Shown: positions 27,394 to 33,801 of the stretch, one piece after another
Layout: each line of letters opens with the position of its first letter
Position numbering within the stretch: the stretch's first letter is position 1
Assembly: GCA_024234855.1 (NCBI GenBank)
Contig: JACKNN010000006.1
Coordinates: forward strand, 62,001 to 126,000
DNA length: 64,000 nt
From: Pseudomonadales bacterium
GTDB taxonomy: Bacteria; Pseudomonadota; Gammaproteobacteria; Pseudomonadales; Halieaceae
Direction of reading: 5' to 3'
Translations under genes and position numbers: made by a program
The notes under the pieces: generated by a model
The model's database searches: none
What the model was told of the DNA's origin: nothing
What the model saw: the letters and a program-made list of their open reading frames with translations, nothing else

Positions 27394-27736
27394 GTCCGTG
27401 ATCGCTCAACTAGAGAATACCGCTCCTCTTTCACAGGTCTGGTTTGTGCATGACTATATTCAGCTGAAGTTTCAAGATCGTACAGTTACAGTACTAAACA
27501 CTCCAAAGTTACGGCTCTCTTCCGGTATGGTACTGAACAGGAGCGATGATGGCTTTTGCGACAATTTGGTATCTCAAATTGGGCAACCCATTGATGAAGC
27601 GCGGCTCATCGAGGAAGAGCTCTTTTTCATAAGGTTTGCATCCGGCGTGGAGTTAATGGTTCCGCTAAACGATGAAGCTGTAAATGGCCCAGAAGCCTTA
27701 GAGTTGCCAGGAGCCTACGTTGTATTCAACACTTAA
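27392..27736 (+). CDS. Cassette 3: hypothetical soluble protein
   Basis: A 114-residue protein from a GTG at 27392, inside the attC core; a second GTG at 27398 is equally possible. It is soluble, with beta-rich alternation (WFVHDYIQLKFQDRTVTVLNTP) and a C-terminal LFFIRFASGVELMVPLNDEAVNGPEAL. The GPEA ending recalls small cassette and immunity-like proteins, but I do not recognise a named family. The stop codon lies within the following attC site, as in many cassettes. Confidence 0.6.
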   Translation: MSVIAQLENTAPLSQVWFVHDYIQLKFQDRTVTVLNTPKLRLSSGMVLNRSDDGFCDNLVSQIGQPIDEARLIEEELFFIRFASGVELMVPLNDEAVNGPEALELPGAYVVFNT

Positions 27737-27808
27737 CAAGGGCAGGCAGTGCGCTCCCTCCGGTCGCCGGACGCGCGTACCGCGCGCCCGCTGCTGCAAG
27801 CGTTATGT
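27731..27808 (+). repeat. attC site 3
   Basis: Outer boxes TTAACAA (27733) and GTTATGT (27802), inner GGCAGGCAG and CTGCTGC pair, and the centre contains GCGCGTACCGCGCGC, a strong self-pairing hairpin. It overlaps the stop codon of cassette 3. Confidence 0.85.
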
Positions 27809-27838
27809 GCGCTGGACAGGCACTGTCCGAGGAGTATG

Positions 27839-28110
27839 ATTTGGGTATGGACACAACACTGAAGAATCTGCCTCTTGGTATGAATTGCAGAGGCTCGGTC
27901 TAGGTCATGAATTCCTAGATATAGTTCTAGAGATGCTTAGCTCAATCGAACAAAGTCCATTGACTTACCCAATCGTGCACCGAAACGTTCAGAGGAGTGC
28001 TACCCAGATTCCCATTCGCCATTTTCTATTTCTTGCAAGACGCAGAAATATCGGTCATTTCTGTCATGCATGGCAGTAGGGATCCATCCCGATGGCAGCG
28101 GCGCACATAA
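27839..28110 (+). pseudogene. Cassette 4: frameshifted ParE/RelE-type toxin remnant
   Basis: Two frames together spell a toxin of the ParE/RelE superfamily: EESASWYELQRLGLGHEFLDIVLEML... up to NVQRSATQ, then, in another frame, FPFAIFYFLQDAEISVISV followed by MHGSRDPSRWQRRT and a stop at 28108. The shift is near 28008. The first frame also lacks a start codon: the in-frame TGA at about 27838 precedes it with no ATG between. The toxin is therefore dead at both ends. No antitoxin gene fits in the cassette. The stop lies inside the attC that follows. Confidence 0.8.
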
Positions 28111-28165
28111 CAAGCACAAGCAACCGGGACTGGCGTTCCGGCAGCCCTTGTTGTGGGCGTTATGT
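28105..28165 (+). repeat. attC site 4
   Basis: A short attC of about 60 bp with ATAACAA (28107) and GTTATGT (28159). Inner parts CAAGCACAAGCAA and TTGTTGTG pair imperfectly around a CTGGCGTTCCGGCAG stem-loop. Confidence 0.85.
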
Positions 28166-28189
28166 GTCTCAGGGCATCAGGTCCAGGAT

Positions 28190-28657
28190 ATGAAAATGTA
28201 CAACTACGAACTTGAGCATATTTGTTCCGTCAAAGTTACTCTCCAGAACCCTCCTGAGGTCATCGGGCCTACGCCGGATGGGCTTCGTCTGAACATATAT
28301 ATCACAGGAGGAGAGGTGCGAGGTCCCCGACTAAATGGGAAAGTTCTTCCCGTGGGTGCAGATTGGCTGACCATTCGCAGTGATGGAGTGGGCGTCTTAG
28401 ATATTAGAGCTACTATAGAGACTGACGATGGCGCACTGATCTATCTCTCTTACCAAGGCCTCGCCGATGCCGGTGAGGATGGGTACGAAAAATTCATCGA
28501 AGGGAACCCTCCGTCTCCTGTTCCCCTTCGTGGAGCGCCACGCTTTCAGACAGCACATCCCGATTATCTCTGGCTAAATAGAATACAGTGCCACAATGTA
28601 GGTGAAGCTGACTTGGAAAGCTGGGTAGTGGGCTATGACCTCTATACGGTCAAATAG
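28190..28657 (+). CDS. Cassette 5: DUF3237 family protein
   Basis: A 155-residue protein from the ATG at 28190 (a second ATG at 28196 has AGGA eight bases upstream and may be the true start). It follows the DUF3237 pattern: TPDGLRLNIYITGGEVRGPRLNGKVLPVGADWLTIRSDGVGVLDIR, then ETDDGALIYLSYQGL and a final YLWLNRIQCHNVGEAD. The family is a small beta-barrel found in many bacteria, with no settled activity. The gene is intact and between two attC sites. Confidence 0.82.
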   Translation: MKMYNYELEHICSVKVTLQNPPEVIGPTPDGLRLNIYITGGEVRGPRLNGKVLPVGADWLTIRSDGVGVLDIRATIETDDGALIYLSYQGLADAGEDGYEKFIEGNPPSPVPLRGAPRFQTAHPDYLWLNRIQCHNVGEADLESWVVGYDLYTVK

Positions 28658-28704
28658 GGTCGGCTAACGGGGCTTGGGCGGCATAGGGCAAGCTACGGCA
28701 CTTC

Positions 28705-28759
28705 ACATAACAAGGCACGCAACCTGACGGCTACGCCGCCGGTTCGTTTGGCGTTAGGA
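28705..28759 (+). repeat. attC site 5
   Basis: ATAACAA at 28707 and GTTAGGA at 28753 enclose a 55-bp site; ACGGCTACGCCGCCGGT forms the central fold and GGCACGCAACC pairs with GGTTCGTTTGGC only loosely. Confidence 0.8.
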
Positions 28760-28803
28760 GTTCCTACCGCCCCAAAATCCACCTCTTGCTAAAAATGCCT
28801 TAG

Positions 28804-28822
28804 TGGTATATTTTTTATACCA
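28804..28822 (+). promoter_or_regulatory. Operator-like inverted repeat before brnT
   Basis: TGGTATA and TATACCA form a perfect 7-bp inverted repeat with five T-rich bases between, ending two bases before the brnT ATG. BrnA antitoxins repress their own operon, so this is the likely operator, overlapping the promoter. Confidence 0.6.
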
Positions 28823-28824
28823 TT

Positions 28825-29085
28825 ATGAAGTTTCAGTACGACCAAAGAAAAAGTGCCTCCAATCGCAAAAAGCATGGGATTGATTTTGAGCAGGCTCAAT
28901 CTCTTTGGGATGACCCGAACTTGGTGGAATTGGCAGCGCGGTCTGACGATGAGGCAAGATCAATCGTGATTGCTCGCTTCAATCGCCAATACTGGTCAGC
29001 CGTATTTACATATCGCGATGACGAGATTCGATTAATTTCGGTCAGGCGATCTCGGAAAGCTGAGGTAGAGCTTTATGAAAGCTAA
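28825..29085 (+). CDS. brnT: Cassette 6a: BrnT-family toxin
   Basis: An 86-residue protein with all BrnT landmarks: FQYDQRKSASNRKKHGIDFEQA, LWDDPN, and the C-terminal RLISVRRSRKAE. BrnT is a RelE-fold ribonuclease that inhibits translation. The gene overlaps brnA by 11 bases, in the usual toxin-first order. The reading frame is intact. It shares one cassette with its antitoxin between attC sites 5 and 6. Confidence 0.92.
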   Translation: MKFQYDQRKSASNRKKHGIDFEQAQSLWDDPNLVELAARSDDEARSIVIARFNRQYWSAVFTYRDDEIRLISVRRSRKAEVELYES

Positions 29086-29308
29086 AGATTTCGACAAAAA
29101 ATTCGACCAGGGTAAGGAAGACATAATTGATGACCTGGATATTTCCAGTCTCAAACGGCCGAATCAAACACCTCGACGAGTTAACGTGGATTTTCCCGAA
29201 TGGATGATCATCTCTCTTGACAAAGAGGCGGCAAGACTGGGAGTTACTCGACAATCCATTATCAAAGTCTGGCTGGCGGAACGCCTTGAACACACCCCTA
29301 ACAAGTAA
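29075..29308 (+). CDS. brnA: Cassette 6b: BrnA-family antitoxin
   Basis: A 77-residue protein with an acidic N-terminal half (DFDKKFDQGKEDIIDDLD) that should bind BrnT, and a C-terminal ribbon-helix-helix domain (RRVNVDFPEWMIISLDKEAARLG). The last helix carries TRQSIIKVWLAERLE. The domain order matches BrnA. Its stop codon lies inside attC site 6. It probably binds the inverted repeat at 28804. Together the pair can stabilise the array against deletion. Confidence 0.92.
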   Translation: MKAKDFDKKFDQGKEDIIDDLDISSLKRPNQTPRRVNVDFPEWMIISLDKEAARLGVTRQSIIKVWLAERLEHTPNK

Positions 29309-29370
29309 AGGCTGCAAGGCGCCTTCGGCGCGGGACGTCGTAACCGGCGCCCCAGCTTGAAGCGTTAGCA
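29297..29370 (+). repeat. attC site 6
   Basis: CTAACAA (29299) and GTTAGCA (29364), with AAGGCTGCAAG pairing with CAGCTTGAAG. It shares most positions with attC site 2, suggesting that the two cassettes came from the same kind of source integron. Confidence 0.88.
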
Positions 29371-29380
29371 CACTCAGGAG

Positions 29381-29530
29381 ATGAAGAGATGTCTGCTCCT
29401 TACCTTTTCAGGGATGGCGCAACCCAATGAACAACCAGATTACGAACAAGCGGAGAAGTACATAGTCGAGTGTGCTACCGATTGGGCAGAGTCGGTTGTG
29501 ACCGGGGATGTAGGACGGAGAAAGGTCTAA
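29381..29530 (+). pseudogene. Cassette 7: probably truncated small gene
   Basis: A 49-codon frame (MKRCLLLTFSGMAQPNEQPDYEQAEKYIVECATDWAESVVTGDVGRRKV) with AGGAG directly before the ATG. The DWAESVVTGD segment recalls the N-terminal part of SnoaL/NTF2-like proteins, where more than 100 residues should follow. It ends shortly before a degenerate attC. I infer that the 3' part was deleted. Its identity is uncertain. Confidence 0.4.
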
Positions 29531-29559
29531 TTTACGTTATCACTTCAAGCTAAATGACA

Positions 29560-29618
29560 CATAAGTAGTACAAGCTGTGGGGCGGCCGTACCGGCCGACC
29601 CGGTTGTAGGCGTTACAC
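29560..29618 (+). repeat. attC site 7 (degenerate left half)
   Basis: The right core GTTACAC (29612) and inner pair TACAA/TTGTA are clear, with GGCGGCCGTACCGGCCG as the central fold. The left core reads ATAAGTA instead of ATAACNA, so this site is probably weakened. Confidence 0.65.
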
Positions 29619-29640
29619 GTCTTTTCAGTTGGAGTGTTGT

Positions 29641-29958
29641 ATGGAATCGATCAATACAAGAATTCAAACAGCAGAATCGCTTTGGCTACTGGGTGCAGAG
29701 GCGGAGCGTTCAGAAAATTATCCGCTTGCTTACCGGCACTACACTGAAGCGCATGACCTGATAATGGACTGTGCAAGGCTTCATCAGTTGTCGCATGTAA
29801 AATTGCGAAGGGTAAATTACAAACTTGGCAACTATGGCGAATTTTTAACAGACTGGCTACTTCACTGTTTTGCGCCATTGGGAGTCTTTGAACTGGTATC
29901 CCGCCTTTCCAAAACAGATGCCTGGGGTTCAATCATCTGTAAGCGTAATGCAGCATAG
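29641..29958 (+). CDS. Cassette 8: hypothetical TPR-like helical protein
   Basis: The ATG at 29641, with GGAG six bases upstream, gives a 105-residue mainly helical protein: MESINTRIQTAESLWLLGAEAERSENY followed by PLAYRHYTEAHDLIMDCARLH. The alternation of ALxxYxxAxDL-like positions recalls a tetratricopeptide repeat, but only one or two repeats fit. The second half (LRRVNYKLGNYGEFLTDWLLHCFAPLG) is rich in aromatic residues. No family is recognised. An attC follows 38 bases after the stop. Confidence 0.6.
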   Translation: MESINTRIQTAESLWLLGAEAERSENYPLAYRHYTEAHDLIMDCARLHQLSHVKLRRVNYKLGNYGEFLTDWLLHCFAPLGVFELVSRLSKTDAWGSIICKRNAA

Positions 29959-29995
29959 TTATGCCATTCTTGCTGGGAAATCGCCGTTCAGATCC

Positions 29996-30082
29996 GCATA
30001 ACAAGTGGCTCAAGATTGTGGCTTCGCCACTGGACAGCCTCAACCGGCGTATGCTTCGCTTTGTATGCGCCACTTGTGTCTG
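29996..30082 (+). repeat. attC site 8 (right core damaged)
   Basis: Left part CATAACAAGTGG pairs with CCACTTGT at 30070-30077, and the middle GGCTTCGCCACTGGACAGCC folds. The right core reads GTGTCTG where GTTATGTCTG would restore the pairing, as if three bases were lost. Confidence 0.65.
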
Positions 30083-30133
30083 CCCCTTGCCTCACAGCGA
30101 GTTGGAGTGGTCAAGCATTTTGTGACAACCCAG

Positions 30134-31012
30134 TTAAGCGGCCTTCCTCATTTCAACCATTGCTGACTCGTACTCACTGGGGCTGACATATCCCAGATAC
30201 GAATGCAGTCTCCGGCTGTTGTAAAACATCGTCATGTAGTCCAGCACGTCCTGCTGAGCTTCATAGCGTGTCTGATAGCTGTGCCAGTGGACCCGTTCCT
30301 TCTTCAAGCTGGCAAAGAAACTTTCCGCCACACTATTGTCCCAACAATTTCCCTTGCGACTCATGCTGCCGATAAAACCATGCTTTGCCAGTAATCGCCG
30401 GTAAGCCTTGCTGGCGTACTGTGAGCCGCGATCTGAATGCACTATCAACCCCGGCTTAGGCCGACGCTGCCAAATCGCCATACGGAGCGCGTCAGTCACC
30501 AGGCTCGCCTTCATGCGTGAACTCATACTCCAGCCCACCACCCGCCGGGAAAAAAGGTCGATGACCACCGCCAGGTACAGCCACCCCTCCTGGGTCCACA
30601 GATAGGTGATATCCGAGACATAGGCCTGATCGGGACCAGAGACCGAAAACTGGCGGTCCAGTACGTTCTCAAAGAGCGGCTGCTGGTGATTGCTGTTCGT
30701 GGTCACCTTGTATTTCTTGCGGTGTCGAACGGTAATACCAGCTTCCCGCATGAGCTTTCTGGCCTTCTGGCGGCTGACCGGGTAGCCCAAAGCATTCAGG
30801 GCACGCTTCATGCGGCGTGTGCCGTAGCTGTTATCGCTGGCCTTCGCGATCTCCTTGACAGCCTCCAGCATTTCCTGGTGTTCAGGATCCGGTTGCGTCG
30901 TATTCCTGCGTTTGCAATAGCTGTAATAGCCATTGCGGGTGACACCCAGTAATCGACACATCAGGTCGACAGGCCAGGTCTTCTTGTATCGGGTGATGAA
31001 CGCGTATTTCAT
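30134..31012 (-). CDS. IS3-family transposase OrfB (integrase catalytic domain)
   Basis: A 292-residue protein with an HTH_21 region (NSYGTRRMKRALNALGYPVS) and an rve/DDE domain. The acidic residues are seen in YVSDITYLWT, LIVHSDRGSQYAS and the Glu of NSVAESFFASLKKE. The gene overlaps orfA by four bases. It is expressed mostly as an OrfAB fusion by a -1 frameshift at the A-rich run near 31042-31048. The reading frame is complete, so the element may still be active. Confidence 0.95.
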   Translation of the reverse strand: MKYAFITRYKKTWPVDLMCRLLGVTRNGYYSYCKRRNTTQPDPEHQEMLEAVKEIAKASDNSYGTRRMKRALNALGYPVSRQKARKLMREAGITVRHRKKYKVTTNSNHQQPLFENVLDRQFSVSGPDQAYVSDITYLWTQEGWLYLAVVIDLFSRRVVGWSMSSRMKASLVTDALRMAIWQRRPKPGLIVHSDRGSQYASKAYRRLLAKHGFIGSMSRKGNCWDNSVAESFFASLKKERVHWHSYQTRYEAQQDVLDYMTMFYNSRRLHSYLGYVSPSEYESAMVEMRKAA

Positions 31013-31308
31013 CGCGTTTCCTTGGCGAAGAAGACCGTCGCTTTTTTTAGGATCTCTTTCTCCATCTTCAGGCGTCGATTCTCTTCCTTCAAGCGTCGAA
31101 TCTCGGCTTGATCCGGAGTCAGTTTTCCATTTCCGCGAAACGCCTGGCCTTCATCGGATTCGGATTCTTTGATCCAGCGCTGTAGCACGCTACGGTTGAG
31201 TTCCAGACTTCTCGCTGCCTCCGTAATTGTGTAGCCCTGATCAGTTACCAGGCTAATAGCATCCAGTTTAAATTCCTTCGAATATTGCTTTCTCGTACTC
31301 ATTTCCAA
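31009..31308 (-). CDS. IS3-family transposase OrfA (HTH protein)
   Basis: A 99-residue protein with an N-terminal helix-turn-helix (KQYSKEFKLDAISLVTDQGY then TITEAARSLELN) and a C-terminal leucine-zipper-like helix (AEIRRLKEENRRLKMEKEIL). Near its end, codons CTA AAA AAA GCG form the slippery A-AAA-AAG heptamer used for -1 frameshifting into orfB. It binds the IS ends. The start at 31308 has GGAGATTGG upstream; the ATG six bases further in (MSTRKQ) is also possible. Confidence 0.93.
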   Translation of the reverse strand: MEMSTRKQYSKEFKLDAISLVTDQGYTITEAARSLELNRSVLQRWIKESESDEGQAFRGNGKLTPDQAEIRRLKEENRRLKMEKEILKKATVFFAKETR

Positions 31309-31424
31309 TCTCCAGTTTGGGGTATTATCCCTTAACTGGGTTGGTCACATCTATTGAACCACTTCAAGTGACAGAAATAGTGCCACATTTATGAAAACTG
31401 AATTAGTGACTACATAGAAGCGTC

Positions 31425-31460
31425 AGGCGAATGCTACGCGCCGCAGCTTGAAGTGTTAAC
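31425..31460 (+). repeat. attC site 9 (right half only)
   Basis: CAGCTTGAAGTGTTAACT is the right half of an attC of the same type as sites 2 and 6, with core GTTAACT at 31454. The matching left half (CTAACAAG and the pairing arm) is not found upstream; the sequence between it and the IS end carries no gene. Confidence 0.6.
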
Positions 31461-31477
31461 TGGCGGAGGAGGTCCCT

Positions 31478-31972
31478 ATCGAAGTTCTAGGATACATAAT
31501 TGAATTCTCCATTGGTCTGGCGGGATTCTCTGGGGTGATCGCTGTGTTCACATCGCGCTCCCAGGCTAACGTGGGTTTGGATCGATTCAGGATTAGAAAT
31601 CTTCTACTCTTTTCGATGGGTCCCGCTTTTTTGTGCTTCATTGCAATCGCGCTTCTGGAAATCACCAGTACCGAAAACTGCGCATGGAGACTGGCGTGCA
31701 TATTCCAGTCGCTGTTTCTTCTGCTGATAATTGCTGCGACTTTGAAAGCGAAAGGCAAACTTACTGAAGCTCAGTACTCGCAGATAAATGTTCCGGTAAT
31801 GCGTGCAGTGTTAGTTGTGTTCTCGCTTGTGAGCGTAGTTCTACTCCTAACCGGTTTGGGTATGATCGGGCTTGAGGCTTTCGTGCTCTTCTATGTGGGT
31901 CTGGTAGTAGTTCTTTTGGTGGGTGTATATCAATTTTTCAGAGCAGTTTTGGAGGGACTACAAGGCACCTGA
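31478..31972 (+). CDS. Cassette 9: second member of the cassette membrane-protein family
   Basis: The protein shares its N-terminal pattern with cassette 2 (GLAGFSGVIAVFTSR...RFRIRNLLLFSM) and has four hydrophobic helices over about 164 residues. The open frame reaches back to a stop at 31457, but no ATG, GTG or TTG is present until a GTG at 31535, which would remove half of the first helix. A strong GGAGGAGG at 31465-31472 is six bases before an ATC at 31478. I therefore place the start there and suspect that ATC replaced ATG. The gene may be weakly expressed or silent. Function unknown. Confidence 0.6.
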   Translation: MEVLGYIIEFSIGLAGFSGVIAVFTSRSQANVGLDRFRIRNLLLFSMGPAFLCFIAIALLEITSTENCAWRLACIFQSLFLLLIIAATLKAKGKLTEAQYSQINVPVMRAVLVVFSLVSVVLLLTGLGMIGLEAFVLFYVGLVVVLLVGVYQFFRAVLEGLQGT

Positions 31973-32047
31973 GCTTTCTGACTGGAGAGCGCAAGCAGCC
32001 GCCCCTTCGGGGCTGGACCTCGCTACGCCGGGTCGTTGGTGCCAGAA

Positions 32048-32121
32048 AGTACCAAAGACAAGCTGATTCCACCCATATAGAATCTATCGGAGAATCAGCC
32101 CGTCGCCATAGGCGTTACGTC
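32048..32121 (+). repeat. attC site 10
   Basis: Right core GTTACGT at 32114; left core GTACCAA (32049) differs by one base from GTAACAA. GCTGATTC and GAATCAGC form a clean 8-bp stem between them. Confidence 0.65.
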
Positions 32122-32139
32122 TGTATGTCAGGGAGTGTC

Positions 32140-32490
32140 ATGCATCCTGTTTTGATATCCGTAGTCCTTTTAATCTGCAGCAATGTCTTCATGACGTTTG
32201 CATGGTATGCACATCTGAAAGAACTCAATAACAAGCCCTGGATAATTGCTGCCCTGGTGAGTTGGGGAGTTGCGCTCTTCGAGTACCTGTTTCAGGTCCC
32301 TGCGAACCGGTTGGGCTTTACGGTGCTGTCGGTGGGGCAACTGAAAATCATTCAGGAAGTTATTACTCTTACCGTGTTTGTGCCGTTTTCGGTGATGTAT
32401 CTCAAGGAACCACTGAAACTCGACTACTTATGGGCTGGGTTTTGTCTCGTTGGTGCCGTGTATTTTATGTTCAGGGGCAAGTTCGTGTAA
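32140..32490 (+). CDS. Cassette 10: DUF486 (DMT-like) membrane protein
   Basis: The ATG at 32140 (MHPVLISVVLLI) has GGGAG a few bases upstream; an in-frame ATG at 32125 would add five residues. The 116-residue protein has four helices and the DUF486 pattern: SNVFMTFAWYAHLKELNNKPW, then SWGVALFEYLFQVPANRLG, and the terminal LVGAVYFMFRGKFV. The family is a small relative of drug/metabolite transporters with no known substrate. It is the last gene that clearly follows an attC; the DNA behind it has no convincing site, so the array may end here. Confidence 0.82.
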   Translation: MHPVLISVVLLICSNVFMTFAWYAHLKELNNKPWIIAALVSWGVALFEYLFQVPANRLGFTVLSVGQLKIIQEVITLTVFVPFSVMYLKEPLKLDYLWAGFCLVGAVYFMFRGKFV

Positions 32491-32538
32491 CAGGGCCGTC
32501 TGCCTGTGCGCGGCTCAATGTGGCTTTAGGTATTTGGC

Positions 32539-32838
32539 ATGAAATCGGACAGCGCTTCACTGGATGGGCCGGTAAAACTTAAGGTCAGGGTTGTCCCGGG
32601 GGCGTCCCGGTCTGCAATATCCGGATGGCTTGATGATGTGCTGAAAGTTCGGGTTTCTGCCCAGCCTGAGAAGGGAAAAGCCAACACGGCGGTGGTTATG
32701 TTACTGTCCGGCAGGCTCGGCCTTCCCAAAAGCTCGCTCAATATATCGTCGGGGAAAACATCCCCGAACAAGGTCATCGAAATTCACGGCTTATCAATCG
32801 CAGAGGTCATGCGTAAGTTGGATGCTGACAGCGCCTGA
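32539..32838 (+). CDS. DUF167 (YggU-like) protein
   Basis: A 99-residue protein with the family core LKVRVVPGASRSAISGWLDDVLKVRV and the glycine-rich PEKGKANTAVVMLLSGRLGL, followed by SLNISSGKTSPNKVIEI. These are the usual DUF167 motifs; the role is unknown. It is followed by a small membrane protein gene 14 bp downstream. Whether it lies in the integron is unclear: no good attC separates it from the DUF486 gene. Confidence 0.87.
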   Translation: MKSDSASLDGPVKLKVRVVPGASRSAISGWLDDVLKVRVSAQPEKGKANTAVVMLLSGRLGLPKSSLNISSGKTSPNKVIEIHGLSIAEVMRKLDADSA

Positions 32839-32852
32839 CAGGAGTGAAGTGA

Positions 32853-33059
32853 ATGGAAAGCGAATATCAGTTCATCTGGGGATTGCTGTTCGGAGCTATA
32901 GGTTTCGGCTATTTTCTGTATGGCAGAAAACAACGGGTGGCCATGCCATTCCTCAGCGGCATAGCACTTTGTGTTTTTCCCTACTTCGTAAGCAATGTGT
33001 ACACGATGGTCTTAACTGGCGTGGTGCTGCTGGCACTTCCATACTTCATAAGAGTCTAG
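32853..33059 (+). CDS. Small three-helix membrane protein
   Basis: A 68-residue protein with AGGAG eight bases before the ATG. It has three hydrophobic segments (FIWGLLFGAIGFGYFLYG, MPFLSGIALCVFPYFVSN, MVLTGVVLLALPYFI) and a short basic loop GRKQR. Similar small proteins are annotated as hypothetical or amino-acid transport related; I cannot assign a role. A GTTAAGG at 33120 resembles a cassette core, but no matching left half is seen. Confidence 0.65.
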   Translation: MESEYQFIWGLLFGAIGFGYFLYGRKQRVAMPFLSGIALCVFPYFVSNVYTMVLTGVVLLALPYFIRV

Positions 33060-33175
33060 TCAGTCGCGTCTGCCGGCCTCTAGCAAGCGGAGCGGGAATA
33101 GCGGGGCAGGTGAGAGGGCGTTAAGGAATTGCATGCCCATTGTCGATTTGTTGGTCCACAGCTACCGGGGAAAAT

Positions 33176-33760
33176 ATGTATATACCCGCACAATTTGCAA
33201 TATCCGACAGGGCTGAGATATTCGCCTTTATAGAAGCCAATGCCTTTGGCCAGCTTATCTCGACGGTAGACAACAGGCTCTTTGTTACCCACCTGCCTTT
33301 TCTCGTTTCCGGCGACAGGACCCGGCTGTTCGGCCATGTGGCCAGGCAGAACCCACAGCACCTCGATCTGGACGGTCAGGAGATACTGGTCACTTTCGAG
33401 GGGCCACACGATTACATTTCGCCCTCCTGGTACGGCAGCCCGGGCGTCCCCACCTGGAACTACCAGGCGGTTCACGTTTACGGCAAGTGTGCTGTATTTA
33501 ATGAGCCCGGCAGGCTGGCAGAGCTGGTGGGCCGCCTTACGGAAAAATACGAATCGGCCTTTGAGGTGCCATGGCGGCCCGAGTACAAGGCGACGATGCT
33601 GGGCGCCATTGTCGGTATAGAGATTCTCATTGGCGAGGTTCAGGGCAAGTTCAAGCTGAGCCAGAACCGGCCGGACAATGATCGACTGGCAGTGATAAAG
33701 GCGCTGGAAGAAAACGGCTCCACCAAACTGGCCGCCGCCATGAAAGTCCATAAATCCTGA
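33176..33760 (+). CDS. PaiB-like FMN-binding protein
   Basis: The ATG at 33176 (MYIPAQFAISDRAEI) is the normal start of the PaiB family; 194 residues. Conserved parts are THLPFLV, GHVARQNPQ, DYISPSWYGSPGVPTWNYQAVHVYG and the C-terminal KLSQNRPDNDR. The protein folds as a split-barrel flavoprotein. B. subtilis PaiB represses sporulation and protease genes, but proteobacterial members have no defined role. It begins a run of small flavin- and stress-type genes in the same direction up to 36.5 kb. Confidence 0.88.
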   Translation: MYIPAQFAISDRAEIFAFIEANAFGQLISTVDNRLFVTHLPFLVSGDRTRLFGHVARQNPQHLDLDGQEILVTFEGPHDYISPSWYGSPGVPTWNYQAVHVYGKCAVFNEPGRLAELVGRLTEKYESAFEVPWRPEYKATMLGAIVGIEILIGEVQGKFKLSQNRPDNDRLAVIKALEENGSTKLAAAMKVHKS

Positions 33761-33801
33761 TAGAATCCAGTATCGTACAACCATGTGATGAGAATATTTT
33801 G

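Larger units (their letters stand above)
30103..31366 (-). mobile_element. IS3-family insertion sequence, 1264 bp
   Basis: Terminal inverted repeats begin TGGAGTGGTCAA at 30103 and, read from the other end, TGAAGTGGTTCAA at 31366; both include TGTGAC and AACCCAGTTAAG further in. The element has TG...CA ends and is flanked by a 3-bp direct repeat AGT (30100-30102 and 31367-31369), the usual IS3 target duplication. It holds orfA and orfB on the minus strand. It sits in a small cassette remnant of the integron array. Confidence 0.93.

Noticed and set aside
28070..28189. Upstream extension of the DUF3237 gene
   Set aside because: The extra 40 codons run through the attC site and the end of the toxin remnant, and similarity to the family starts only at 28190-28196.
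33120..33126. GTTAAGG as a complete attC site
   Set aside because: No left core or pairing arm was found upstream, so only a lone core-like heptamer is present.
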